The position numbers were made by a program, and so were the translations under genes. A stretch of DNA of 64,000 nt from Trichinella spiralis (lineage: Eukaryota > Nematoda > Enoplea > Trichinellida > Trichinellidae): positions 7,884,307 to 7,948,306 of the forward strand of contig CM012953.1 of NCBI GenBank assembly GCA_000181795.3, in the 5' to 3' direction. Position 1 is the stretch's first letter, and the number at the start of each line of letters is the position of its first letter. This document shows positions 22,588 to 34,767 of this stretch, piece after piece. The notes under the pieces were generated by a model that saw nothing but the letters and a program-made list of their open reading frames with translations, ran no database searches and was not told the origin of the DNA.

Positions 22588-25500
22588 GAAAATAAAAATA
22601 AAAAATCTAAAACATATTTAAATAAACAACAACAAAATTGCTCACTGCTTTCATGATTGATTTTTCCCAAGCGACGAAAGATTCCAACGCATCCATGCAC
22701 ATGTGGAACTGAGCCGCAGAACGCGCGCCATCCACTCCTTGACGCCAGTGAACAATTTGAGCGGGTAAATCTTCCGAACTACCATCATTTCCTGTAAATT
22801 GAAAAAAAATTTTCAAAAACAAATTTCAAACAACAACAACAACAGTAATAATAATGCAAATTTTACACAACACACATCCTGCAATTCTAACTCGAAGAAT
22901 ATAATTATTAATTTTAACTGCCCCTCCACTTACTACTCAATTGCTTTTTTAAAGATTACTTTACTGAATAATAATAATAATAATAATAATTTATAATTTG
23001 GCATACCTTTGGAGGAAAGTTTTGCTCGACTGCTATTCGACTGAAACATCTTCGCTTCATTGCTAAAAATTTATAATAAATAATACAAATAAAAGTGAAA
23101 TAATAAAATGACCAACAAACAACAACTCACTGATTGATGAAAGGTGTCAAGTAGCGTCTTTCGATGTTCTTTTCCAAATTCAACAATCTTGCCTTAACCA
23201 ACGCCAATATATCACCATTGTCATTATTGAGCAAAGACAATTCCGATTCGGCAGAGTAATTATTATTATTATTATTATTATTATTATACTCTCCTCCTTC
23301 TTCTGGATGCCAACCCTAGATAAAATTGAAAAAAAATTAAAATTCAAAATTGTGCAATTTTTTTTGAATAATTAATATTATAAAAATTTACGGGAACATG
23401 AATGTTCGCCTGGTAACATTTGTCTTCGAGTTGTTGCATTGCTGTCAGCACTGTCATCATTTGTTCGACAAAAGACGGTCCAGAACGGCGGATCGTAGGA
23501 GTTAGTTCAATTGCACCTGAATCATGATTGTAGGTAGATTGTAGCATAGCATACATACAATAGCAGCATTGTAAAAAAGTAAAAAAAAACTGAAATTTTC
23601 ATTTCCAATTTATGAATAATAATAATAATAATATACTTTTGTCTCCAAAGGCACACTCCTTGTAAGTGTCCGAATATTTGGCCAACGAGCGACTGAACAA
23701 ACGTTCGCGTATTCCACGCTGGCTCAGACTTTGCAACAGCTCGTCCACTTTGGACGGCTGGTCAATTATCCACCAACAACAACTGTCACCACCACCACCA
23801 CCACCACCAGCCGGAGCCGAGGCCTTTGCGTAGGCGGATTTAAGCTGACGATCGTCCGCTTCAATTGCATCATTTTCAGCAATGCTAACCTTGTGGTGGT
23901 GGTCGTCGTTCATCAGCGCAACAACCGCATCCCGTAGAGCCGTGACACAGTCGCGGACGTCGGTTTCGACCGTGTTCGAGCCGGATTCCACCGACTGCAC
24001 CAAAATGCCCCGAATCTCGTTGATCATCCAATAGTTTCGCCGCAGGCGGTCCTGACCCAACGGCAAAGAGCGTATTTTCAAACCTCTGTTGCTAATTTTG
24101 CAACGCATCTGGTCCACTTCCTGAAGAAAATAATATTTAAAAAAATGTATTTTAATAAAACAACAACAACAACAACAACAAACCTTGGACAAAGTGTCGA
24201 TCATTTTGTCAATCTCTTCGGGACTCATTTGTTTTTCCTAAATTAAAATAAAAATTAAAATTTACTTCACAAGTATAAATAAGATCAATAATTAAATAAA
24301 TAAACCTCAGGAGTGAGTTCACTTTCAAAAAGTGCTCCACTGTGACCAGGCTCGCCACCACCCTGCTGCTGTTGTTGCTGCTGCTCTGATTTCAGATCAT
24401 CTTTCGTCGATTCATCACAATTATGCAACTGTTGGTTATTATTCTACAAAAAAGCGAACAATAACAAAAAATTTACACACAAATTACTGGAAATTTTAAA
24501 TAAATTTCAAATACAGCTTCTGCATTCGGATCATATTTTTCAGCAGACGACGCTCCAAGTTCTGAAACGGCGCTTTCGTCCGATTTTTGATCTTTGCCAA
24601 CAACAACAACTTTCTTCTGTTGCTGCTCTCCAACTTTTGCCGCACGTGCTAGACGCAATCTAAGAAAAAATTCCAAATAACAACAACAACAACAACAACA
24701 ACAACATAAATTATTTAAAAAATACACATAAAAACTTATAAAATATATATATACGCTACTCACGCTCTAATTTTTCCTTTCTTCGACCATTTGTCGCTTT
24801 TCAATTTGGCCAATTCTTCAATATTGCTTTCTACTTCACGCACCACGTTTCGGCAGTAGAGCAAATCATTGCACATGTACGCCAACATGCGCACTTTCAC
24901 TGATGGATCAACAGCTTCGAATGAATTGCTTTCCAAAGAATTGGACAACTTGAAAAATACAACAAATAATAATAAAATTATTAAATTTTCATAAACTGAT
25001 TATCAATTTCGTTGCGTTTGCTTTTATTTCTGTTTTACCTGCAGGCAAGAAGGGTCATCGCGAGAAATGAAAAACAACCGCAACAGTTCACTGTAATTAG
25101 CATCGGTAACGGTCTCATCTTTCAAAGTCACTCCTGTACATGTGCAAATAGCACTAGCACCGGTAGGCAGATTTGAATATTCCAAAAGCAACGATAGCAA
25201 TGTTTTCGTCAAATTGACGACAGCCTGTTGATCAGGTGGATTGTTCAACAAACCGGCATGCATTGTTGCTAATGAAGGAATGTCAGATTTTTCTTAAAAA
25301 AAACAAAATCGAAATCAATAAAGAAACAACTGAATATTTGGAATGCCAGAAAAACTTACTTATATTAAGTACATGACCAAATGTGGTGACAAACTGCATC
25401 ACCATCAACAAATCTGCAAAAGCGCTCGAATCCAACTGCAAATGCTTTACTGGAGTAAATTCAGGAAGAGGCTGCAAATTTTAAACGTTATTATTAAAAA

Positions 25501-28486
25501 AAAATAAACCACCACCACAATAACAATAAAATCCCACTTTTGCATGCTCAACTTCAGTATCTTCAACTGGAACACGAACTTGACGCACTTTCACTTCTTT
25601 TTCGTTATTCTTCAGCTGAAGAGAAAAAATGAATAATTAATTTTTATATATTGTACATAAAAAAACCAAGAATAAAAGAAAGAGAGGAAGGAGGGGGTTG
25701 AAAAATATACCAATTTTTGTTCTTCGCGCATCACGGCAGCAGCTTTTGCCACAACTCGCTTCACTGCCGGCGCTTCTTGTTGATTCTGTTGCTTTTTCAA
25801 TTTTTGCTGTGCTTTCTGCATAATTTATGAAAATTAATTGTGATATTGAAACAACAAGAAAAAAAGAAGAAAATAACAACACAAAAGCACAATTTCTTTT
25901 CACAATTTTGTTCTACTTACCAAATTTCGAACGCGACCACGTTCACCGTCAGATTGTTTGAATTCTACTAAAATGCATGAAAAAAATATACATATAATAA
26001 GAGAAAAAAAATAAAATATTAAACATTAAAAACAACAATCGCTTGATTTATTGTTGCTGGCAAAAAAAATTACATTTCCGTCTTTGTGTAGTTGCTTTGG
26101 TGACGCTGCTTTTCCTGACCAACGCCGTCGTAACCCGCTTGGATCGTCTCGACAATGAGTCATTTGCACCTGAAAATACCAAAAATACAAAATAAATGGA
26201 TAAGCATTAAAATTTTCAATTCACTCACCGTCATTGGGAGAGTTCTTCATTGATGATGGAAGTGATCCGCCAGAGCCGTTGTTCTTCAACTGGCTCAACA
26301 AGTTGAGCACGTCCGATTCGGACAAATTTACCAACCCCTGAAAAAAAGTATAAATATAATATAATAATAAAATAATAGAATATAAGTTTTCCATCCATCT
26401 TACGCTTTTCAAGGAATCCCGTCGATTGCACACAAACTCTCCGACGATTATTTTCGAGCTGAAGCTGAAATCTTCCTTGGTCAGGTTAATTATTCCATTT
26501 TTTCTCAAATACTGAAAAAGAAATAATAAATAAATTGAACATAGTGACTGATTTTTTTAAACAGTAAAAAAATACACACTCGCATCACTTCAACATAAGA
26601 ACCGAGTCGTTTTCCACAAGGTGCATAATAGAGAACATCTCCACGAATGCCAGACGCAGAAATGTGACGAATGACCGTCTGTCGACGCCAGCCGCACAAA
26701 ATCGGATTACGCAACAATTTGGGATTGACTACGCGTTTTCGATTTGCTTCAAAAATGAAAAAAAAATAAACATAAATAAATATATATATATATATTATAG
26801 TTGTTTTTCAAATGTTGATTTCAACTGTTGTTTTTACTTGTTTCCGCGAGATTTTTTTCCATTAAATTATTGTCCAAATGACCATTTGTTGCACGCTGGA
26901 TTCCACTGGAAGAGAGATCTGAAAGAGAAAACGAATATTTTTCGATAAAAAAAATTAAAAACAAATAACATGAACGTACCGGCATGCTGCTGAGTGGGTG
27001 TGGCTTTGTTCGATTTTGTCCTGAGATCCAACGCCGCCGTTGTCGTCGTCGTCGTCGTTGTCGCGGTATCGACGACGTTGGCGTCGGTTGATTCAATGCC
27101 GACGGGCTGGGCCTGAGGGCTGGCTTTATTGCCAACAGCAGCAGTGGTGGAGCCAACGCCGGCTCTTTTCATCATCGCCAACTGTTGACGAACAGTTATA
27201 CCACCGCGGGAGCCACGCCCGGCGCGTCGCCGGGGCCTGCCCGGACCCGACCGGCCGGCGGAACTGGCGCTCGCCGCGTAAGCGTTCGGATTCATGAAAT
27301 GATCCAACGACGAAAAGGCGAAGTAAAATTGCGACAACGCGGCGGGCGACCGGGGCTGGCCACTGGCCACGTCGTCGATCGTGTCGTCAACCGAACTGCG
27401 GTTCGTCTCCTTTGGATCCAGGGTCGAAGCGGACGAAGCCGGTCGTCGAGTGTCGTTCGAAGAAATAGTGGCCGGTCGACCGCGACCGGCGGCCCCACGC
27501 CTGGACGCGGTCGGAGTTCTGCCGCGTCTCGACGAAACAGCCCGACGACCGCCGCCCGTCGTCGCCTGTCTCGCGCCGCTTGCTCTGGTCGGTGTTACCG
27601 GTTCCGGTTCCAGGGTCGTGGTCGTGGTCCTTTTCGAAGGTGACGTCATCGTCGACGGCAAAGTTGTAGAAGCAGAAGTGGCGCGATCGTCGGTCGAAGC
27701 GATCGACGCCACGGTCACCGCGGCCGGCGGTGGTTCCGCCGCTTGTTGAACGGGATTCGCCGCGGCGCCGAGACCGCCTGTAAACAGCCCAGTTTGCAAA
27801 TTTGTCAGCAAAATCTGATTGGACAACGCGGCCCAAGCTGCGGCAGAAGCGTTGAAAATATTCTGCTGATCAAGCGGCGACACCGCAAAACGCTTGCCAC
27901 CACCAGTACCGCCGCCGCTGCCAGTAGTCGACGTGGACGTGGGCTCGTCTCCGACAGTTGTGGAACCGCCGTTCGACGTGCTCGTTGTCATCACCTGCTC
28001 GTCCGGAGATTTCGGCTTGCCGCCACTTTCACCGCGTCGTTTTGGGTTGGAAAAGTCGATCTGCTCGTCGGCTCGTCGTTTGTCACCAGCGGACTGTTGA
28101 CGTTGTTTACCCCTCGGCTGACCACTGCCCCCAGTTTGGGATTTTTGAACAAGCGAACCGGCGCCACTTGTGCTGCTACTTTCGCCTTTTGTCCAAAAAG
28201 ACGCGGCGGCCTGTTCGACCACTGGAGGAGGCGACGATTCTGCCGCCGCAGTCGATGCCGCCGCATTCGGCGACGACGACGACGAACAAGCTTGCATTAC
28301 CGTCGTCTGCTCTGCTGTGAACAACAAAAACAAATGTGCACAATTAAAAACGGAAAAAGTCCATCAGAAATTCACATTCAAATTTCATTCAATCAATCAA
28401 CAATACAGTTCACTGGTTGATAGAAACCCAATTGTCAACTACAGTATTTTTTTTACCTTCATCGCGTGCATAACACCCAACAGTTG

Positions 28487-28520
<34 letters not shown>

Positions 28521-31500
28521 TGCAAAATGGCAGTCGGTAATTTACGTTGTGTTCGGTTGTGGATTTAATTTCAAAAAAAAATTCGTTCATTTTAATCGAT
28601 TTTCAAAATTCTCCTCCCATCGAAATTTACAACCAAGAAAAAAATCGACAAAAACGAGTTCTCTTTTTTGAGAAAATAATATGCAAACAACACCTATCAG
28701 TGGTATAAATATAAAATTATCAAAAGTTAAATTAAGTTACAATTTTATACCACAACTGCATGCACATTCGTTGATTTCTTTTTCAAATTTAAAATAAACA
28801 ACAACAAAATTACACACGTGAATTTGCTTACCGGTGTTGCCAGAGGCCGCTTTTGAAAGTCGGTGCAATATTTCAGGAAAGCTCTCTTCCAAAACCGACG
28901 CCGCAGCAGCGGATCCCGTAGCCGCGGCCGCGGCCGCGCCAGCGCCCACCGACTGTTGATTTCTACCACCAAACAAGGTAGCCATTTGCAAAAAATAATC
29001 GCCAGTTGTGGCAGGGAATGCGTAGGGCCAGAAACCTGTGTGACAAAAGGGTAAAATTCAAACAAATAAACAAAAAGAAGCGTTGTTTATCGAATTTGTC
29101 GAATAGTGTGTGTCGCAGAAAGATGGGGCAAAAAAGAGAAGAAAACTAGCACACAACTTTTTCGGCTATAAAACGTCCACAGTAAACTCATTTAAAAATA
29201 ATAAAGACCACATTAAAATACAGTCACCGTAATTTTCTTTTTCTTACAACAATCTAACTGAACCTGACTATTATTATTATTATTATTTGAAATAAAATGT
29301 TATCAGTGAAAAAGAAATATTGACTTAAACAAAACAAAAAAAGTGAAATAAAATAAAAATCTTATATCAAAATATATATATAAATATATATTTATATCAA
29401 TATATTAATAAAAAAGACTGATGAAATGTTGATGAAAAATTACGGACGATTGAACTTTAGCGTAAATTAGAAAAAAAAATTTTCTGAAAAAATACAAAAA
29501 TTGAGAAAGAAAATACATTTTCCATATTTCTAATTGATAAATTTTGAAAAACAACAACGACAACAACAATTTACACAAAGTTCAGTCGTGACCCAAATAA
29601 TAAATAAAAGTAAAAGAAAAAAAAACCTACAAAGCAGTAGTTAGTGTTCCTCGAATATAAAGGATTTTTTACATGTATTTGTTAAAAAAATTTTGGACAA
29701 AAACAACTGACCTAGAAATACCAATCGGCAAATATTTACAAAAAGAGAATTGAAAAAAGAAATCATGCTCTTGTTGACAGTATGCCTACAGTGTTCTTTG
29801 TCCAAAGGTGTGTAGTGTGATTGGTTGGGAGGGAGAGAAGAAACAAAAACAAAAAAAAACAGTACCAAACCAGGGTTTGTTGTTCCACTGGTAAATAGGA
29901 GAAGTTTTTTGTCCTTTTTTTGTTTTGTTTTTGGTTTGTGTGCTTACCTGAGATCGGCGACGCACCACCAACTGCGTACGGCATGAATGGGAAAAAAAAT
30001 GGATTGAATGATGCAAACGAACCGCCACCGCCCCCGACGCTGGAAAAAGCCGACGCGCTGGATAAAGATGCGGCGGCGTTGGCGGCGGCCGAAACTGACC
30101 GACTGCCCATGAGCTGTTCGACGGTGGTACCGAATGGAGACTGACTTGAAGCAGAAGCGGACGAAGAGACGCTGTTCGGTCTGCCGTTGTCAGCGCAACC
30201 GTTTGTACTGCAAAGCGATCCGCCACGCCCTAAAAGTGTGTAAGTTGTTGTTCAATCGACTGACATTGTTTCAATTAATCATACTTTTTTTAAATATAAA
30301 TTATTAATTTAATTAATTACACAAACCGCAAGAAAAAAAAAACCTTCATGCATCATGATAAACAGTGAAAAGTTCTACTATGCTGTGCTGTGTGTGTTAG
30401 TTGAATTTTATATAATAATTTATATTTTTGATGTTCAGTTGATTTAAAAAACATTCTTCACAACAGAAATTGATTGTGATGAAAATGAATAAGCAATTAA
30501 TTTGCTTACCCAATTGTTAAAAAAAATTTTTTTTTTCTGAATATCAAATTCAATTAACTGGTAGAAAAAAGTGAATGTTGAAAAAATAAAAGCGATCCAT
30601 CTTCTATTTTATTATATTCAAGATTCAAACAACAACAACAACAACAACAACAATCTATGGCGATTTTGTTTGTCACTACTTCCTATGCTCGAGCAGAGAC
30701 AATCGCAACTGTGAAGAAGAAGAAGAAGAGACTGTTGGATTGTTGAGCCAAACTAGCTAGTTCCGCTCTACGTGATCTACATGCGCATATTAATTCACAA
30801 ACAAATTAATAATAATTTCGATTTCAAGGTAAACAAAAGTAAATTTCACAAGCACAAGTACGTTCCATCAGCGTCCATGTCGCCTAGGAAATACGATTCT
30901 TTTCCAAAAGAGAAAAAAAAGGATAAAATGAAAAAAATATTTTTGACAACTGAAATAAATAATCTTTTTTTTTGGTTCGAAATTTAATTTTTAAAAATGA
31001 ACAATTTATATGATGAATTTTAGAAAATATCATATTTTTTTGCTAGAAATGATAAAAATTTTAATATATATACATTAAAAAAATTACTTATAAAATGAAC
31101 GTCATCATTAAGTAAGCGATGGACAATAAATAATGAGTAAAGTAGTAGTAGTAGAGTTGATCGGTTAGCGTTGGAGAGGGAGGCTGTTTCGCTGTTTGTG
31201 TATTATCTTTTGCTACGGCGAGCGTCAACAACTGTTTGCATTGATTAACCGACAAAAGCGAGGCAATAGAAACAAAGAAAAGCTACTATTCTCCACTATA
31301 TATTGAAAGACACAACTAGAAGAGGAGCATAGACAAAAAGCGAGCGAGAGTAAAGCAGACGGTTAGTTTTTATTAAAACAAAAAAAAATTCTTTTCCCCC
31401 AATACTTTATTAATATTAATAATAATTATTCCGTTTACCTGTATGCGTTATAATACATTGGTGAAAAAATTGATTTTACCAATTGTATTATTATCAGTGA

Positions 31501-32508
31501 CCGTATTGAAGAAAAAGTGATGCGAATTACCTACTACTGCTACTGCTACTACTAATATTACACAGGGAGACGGTTTTGCTTTGGAGGAAAACCGGTTCGC
31601 CAACGGGCGTCGTGTTTACGCGTCGGTGATTTCCAAAATCAAATCGCATCGCACACAAACGACGATGACGTTCACCAACAAGCAACACACACACACACAC
31701 ACAAAAGAAACTTAATCAAATGATGAAAAAAAAATTTTAATTTTTAATAATTTAATTTTTTCCTTCTTTTCGCTCATTAAACACAACCAACAAACAAACA
31801 AATAAAAATTCGAATTTGAAAAATCCATTCTCATGCCATGGCTCTTTTTTCAGATGCTATTTTTATAAAACCGGTCTTTCGAACGTTTATATATATTAAT
31901 TCGCAAAAGTTTCTTTCTCGCAGCTCAGCTTTTATTTAAAATTTTTGCAACAACAAAAAATAATAATAAATTAAAATCAACCTTTCACACGTTTGACGTA
32001 ATTTTTCACCTCAGCATTATTCACATATTATTTTATTTTTGAAAAGTTTTTACTTGTTTCATTTGGAAAATAATGTATGATATTTTTTTTCTTTATATAT
32101 ATGTATATATCTTTCCCTTCCCGAATTTCTCCTCTTTCACAAAAGCATATAAAAATAAGCATTCTATAGTTGTAAGTGAAGCCGCTACGGCTAATTGAAT
32201 CGTGACAAATCAATACCAATATTATCAATAACTACTACTACTACTACTACGTCGTATGTGAATTGTATATGCATGCATCAATGTTGAATATTCTCTTTCT
32301 CTCTCATTCAGTTGATTGCTACTATAAATATATTCGGAGATGTGATAACAAACAAGGTGAAGAAAGTTATTATTTGGATCAAAAAAAAAATATATTTTCT
32401 GTTCAAAAATTATATTGTAAAATTGAAATAATAAAAATTGACAAATTAATCAATAATTTATCTCTTACCTAAGCCTGAAGAAGATGACGACGGTCTTGAA
32501 ATATCCAT
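21245..32508 (-). CDS. BAZ2: BAZ2-type bromodomain/PHD/TAM/DDT chromatin remodeller (29 coding exons)
   Basis: I can join 29 GT-AG exons in consistent phase, from the ATG at 32508 (exon 32508-32469) to the stop at 21245, giving about 1,794 residues. BAZ2 proteins are the large subunits of NoRC-type ISWI complexes that silence chromatin, including rDNA. Domains in order: Ser/Ala/Gly-rich N-terminus; AT-hook-like cores GRGRP (about 452) and GPGRPRRR (about 532); TAM/MBD-like domain about 650-735 (CGWRRQTVIRH, YYAPCGKRLGSY, FSFSSKIIVGEF); basic coiled region; DDT about 885-950 (AFADLLMVMQF); WAKZ/WHIM motifs (LGQDRLRRNYW about 1200; WWIIDQPSKVDELLQ); WEKSIMK; PHD finger about 1513-1561 (CQIC, CDGCDMGYHTYC, WYCPEC); a second PHD-like finger about 1562-1613; C-terminal bromodomain about 1691-1785 (KKVIKKPMDLS, VFDNCKTFNEDDS). 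The first intron is 2.2 kb. The human proteins have one PHD finger here. Confidence 0.95.
22092..22247 (-). other. exon encoding an additional PHD-like zinc finger in BAZ2
   Basis: This single phase-0 exon of the BAZ2 gene encodes CCLVCCRHSSQPMLGC, then CAECGREYHAEC and WRCFGCC, which is the Cys4-His-Cys3 spacing of a PHD finger. It directly follows the two exons of the canonical BAZ2 PHD finger. Being one symmetrical exon, it could be skipped without shifting the frame. The aspartates and tryptophan typical of a methyl-lysine-reading aromatic cage are not evident. Confidence 0.8.
28315..28831 (-). other. BAZ2 intron 3 with (CAA)n repeat
   Basis: A 517-bp intron between the exons ending at 28832 and starting at 28314. 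It contains a (CAA)11 tract at 28487-28520, which is (TTG)n in the transcript. No other feature is visible. Confidence 0.75.
28487..28520. repeat. (CAA)n microsatellite in BAZ2 intron
   Basis: Eleven CAA units on the plus strand. Similar tracts, always CAA on the plus strand, lie in other BAZ2 introns at about 24160-24182, 24681-24705 and 30628-30652. Confidence 0.9.
29036..29947 (-). other. BAZ2 intron 2
   Basis: A 912-bp intron between the exons 30229-29948 and 29035-28832. It is AT-rich with an (AT)-rich patch near 29370-29400 and shows nothing else of note. Confidence 0.75.
30230..32468 (-). other. BAZ2 intron 1 (2.2 kb)
   Basis: This separates the 40-nt first coding exon from the rest of the gene. 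Both junctions fit consensus (TTAG|GTAAGA donor, CTTTTAG acceptor) and restore the frame. The intron contains (CAA)n at 30628-30652, GAA and AGT triplet runs, an AC tract near 31687 and a CTA repeat near 32230-32250. It contains no open frame that looks coding. Confidence 0.7.
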
Positions 32509-33154
32509 ACAGAAAAATTGTCGAGAAGAAGAAGAAGAAGAAAAAAGAAGAAGCACTGCGTGAGACGACCAATTTTTTCGCTTGCACCACTTTTATTTAT
32601 TGGGCTGATTGATCAAACTGAAGCACAGCACGTAAAATACAAGCTTTGCTTTTTTCTTCACATCCACCGCCACTTCTTCTTATTTTATGATCTTTTTTGA
32701 CATGACAAAAAACTGATCCATCAATCCGTCCAATAGAATTCGATTTGAAATAGAAAAACAAAAGCTCAACAAACAAACAAACAAACAAATAAATAAATAA
32801 ATAAGTGTTGTTTGTGTTTTTGCTTTTGTTTTCTAAATCAAAACAAAGAAAGAAAGGAAAAAAAATTTTTTTTAAATAATAATTAATAATAAAATGTCGA
32901 GTCGAACCAACTAACAACGGTGAAAACGATAATGATGAAGGTCGGTGTAAAAGCGTCGATCTTCACTCAGACAACGACCCCATTGTCAACTTGCTTTTGC
33001 CAACAGGCGACGTCAGTCGTCAAAAATGCAACCGACTGCTTCGTGTAAAATAGCAAAACTGAAAATTCAATATTCAAAAAGAAACAAGTAAATAAATAAA
33101 TAAATAAATTTTTTTAAACAGAAAGCAATAAAATAAAATTGTACGCGTCGAACA

Positions 33155-33427
33155 CGAACGAACGAACGAACGAACACGCCGCCCACCCCACCAACCAACC
33201 AACCAACCAACCACTACACGGTCAATTTGAGCATCGATATTATTATAATTGGAAAATTATTAAAATATATAATACTTGCGACATGAGTGCAATTTGAAAA
33301 ATATGCATATCAACTTGCAGATAATTGTAGTTTGGCAAGCAAGCAAGCAAGCAAGCGGCTTTGTGGGAAAAAACGGGACAAAGTAGATGGATGTGTAGCA
33401 ACAGCAGCAGCAGCAGCAGCAGCAGAT
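33155..33427. repeat. cluster of tetra- and trinucleotide microsatellites
   Basis: Within 270 bp there are (CGAA)n, (CCAA)n, (CAAG)n and (CAG)n tracts in close succession, about 0.65-0.9 kb upstream of the BAZ2 start codon. A (TAAA)n tract precedes them near 33090. Confidence 0.85.
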
Positions 33428-34736
33428 GGTCACCGTGAAAATGACGCTTCCTCTCAGATCAGCTAGGACACAACTTGTGCTGTCCTGTCCTGTCCTTTTT
33501 ATATTCTGTCCTTCTGTAGTAATTTTGTCGACAAACCCTCCACCCCCCTCCGACGAACAGTATAAAGAAAAAAGAAAATTAATAAATAATTAGTGAAACT
33601 TTTACACATATATATTATAATAAATAAATCGTATGGAAAATAAATAAAAACATACACGATTTAGTAGAAGAAACAACAACAACAACAACAATAATAATAT
33701 AAGAAATGCCAAGTCCGGTCACTTGCTCTTTCTCTCTCTTGTATTCAATACAACAAATATCCTTCCTTGCTGTACTATTACTATTACTGGTCAATCAATG
33801 TTCAATGTCAACAAGCAACTCATTATACCTGTATGTGTATAAGAAGAAGAAAAAAAAAATATATATATATAATACATAAACAGAAATGAAAAAAGATTGT
33901 AAATAACAGAGTTAATTTTGTGATGATGATTCATCGTCGTCGTCATTTTGTTGCACCTGACGCGTTTGAAAAGAAGAAACTTTTCTTTTCTTCCATATGG
34001 AAAAAATAAATCACAAATTAAAATGTAAATTTGAAAAATTTATATGAACAGTTGTGTTTTCAACGATGAAAAGAAAAGAAAACGAAAATAAACCGACGAT
34101 GAATCAATCAATCGTAACGATCGAATGATTTTTCTTTCCATTGGCAAATAATGTGGAAGAAGAAGAAGCAAAAAAAAAATATATATATATTTATATCCAA
34201 GTAAAATTGTACCTAATCACCATGATCGATGAGGTTACAGAAAGAAAATGAAAACAATGAGAGAACAAAAAAAAGAGCATGAACATTTTTCTTGTCAGAA
34301 ATGGATTTTTAAATTAACAAAAAAAAATTTTTTTTTGAAAAATTCACAACAACACTTATCGTAACAGTGTTGTCAATTAGACGTTCGATGAACGATGAAA
34401 AATGAGCCAACTTTATGGTAATATAATAATAATAATAATAATAATAGGAGTGGCAAATAGAATGAAGAAAAACAAATACCGCGCGTACTTGTTCGTACTT
34501 GTTGTTTCAATCTGCATATTCTTCGTTGGTTTTCAAAAATGAAAGAAACATGCTAACTAACTAGAAAGCTAATAAGAAAAAAGCAAATTTTATTTTTCTT
34601 GAAAAATGTTCCATTTGAAACTTTCATGTTTCTTGATTTGATGCTTTCATTGAAAAATTAGGTGCACAAATTGTCCGTCCAACTTTGTCGTCTGTCATAT
34701 TAAACAAACGACGACAACGTTCTATATTTTTAATCG

Positions 34737-34767
<31 letters not shown>

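Noticed and set aside
27185-28420. Arg- and Ala-rich plus-strand frames opposite BAZ2 exon 4
   Set aside because: They lie in the low-complexity Ser/Thr/Gly-rich BAZ2 exon. The exon's phases and position fix the minus frame as the coding one.
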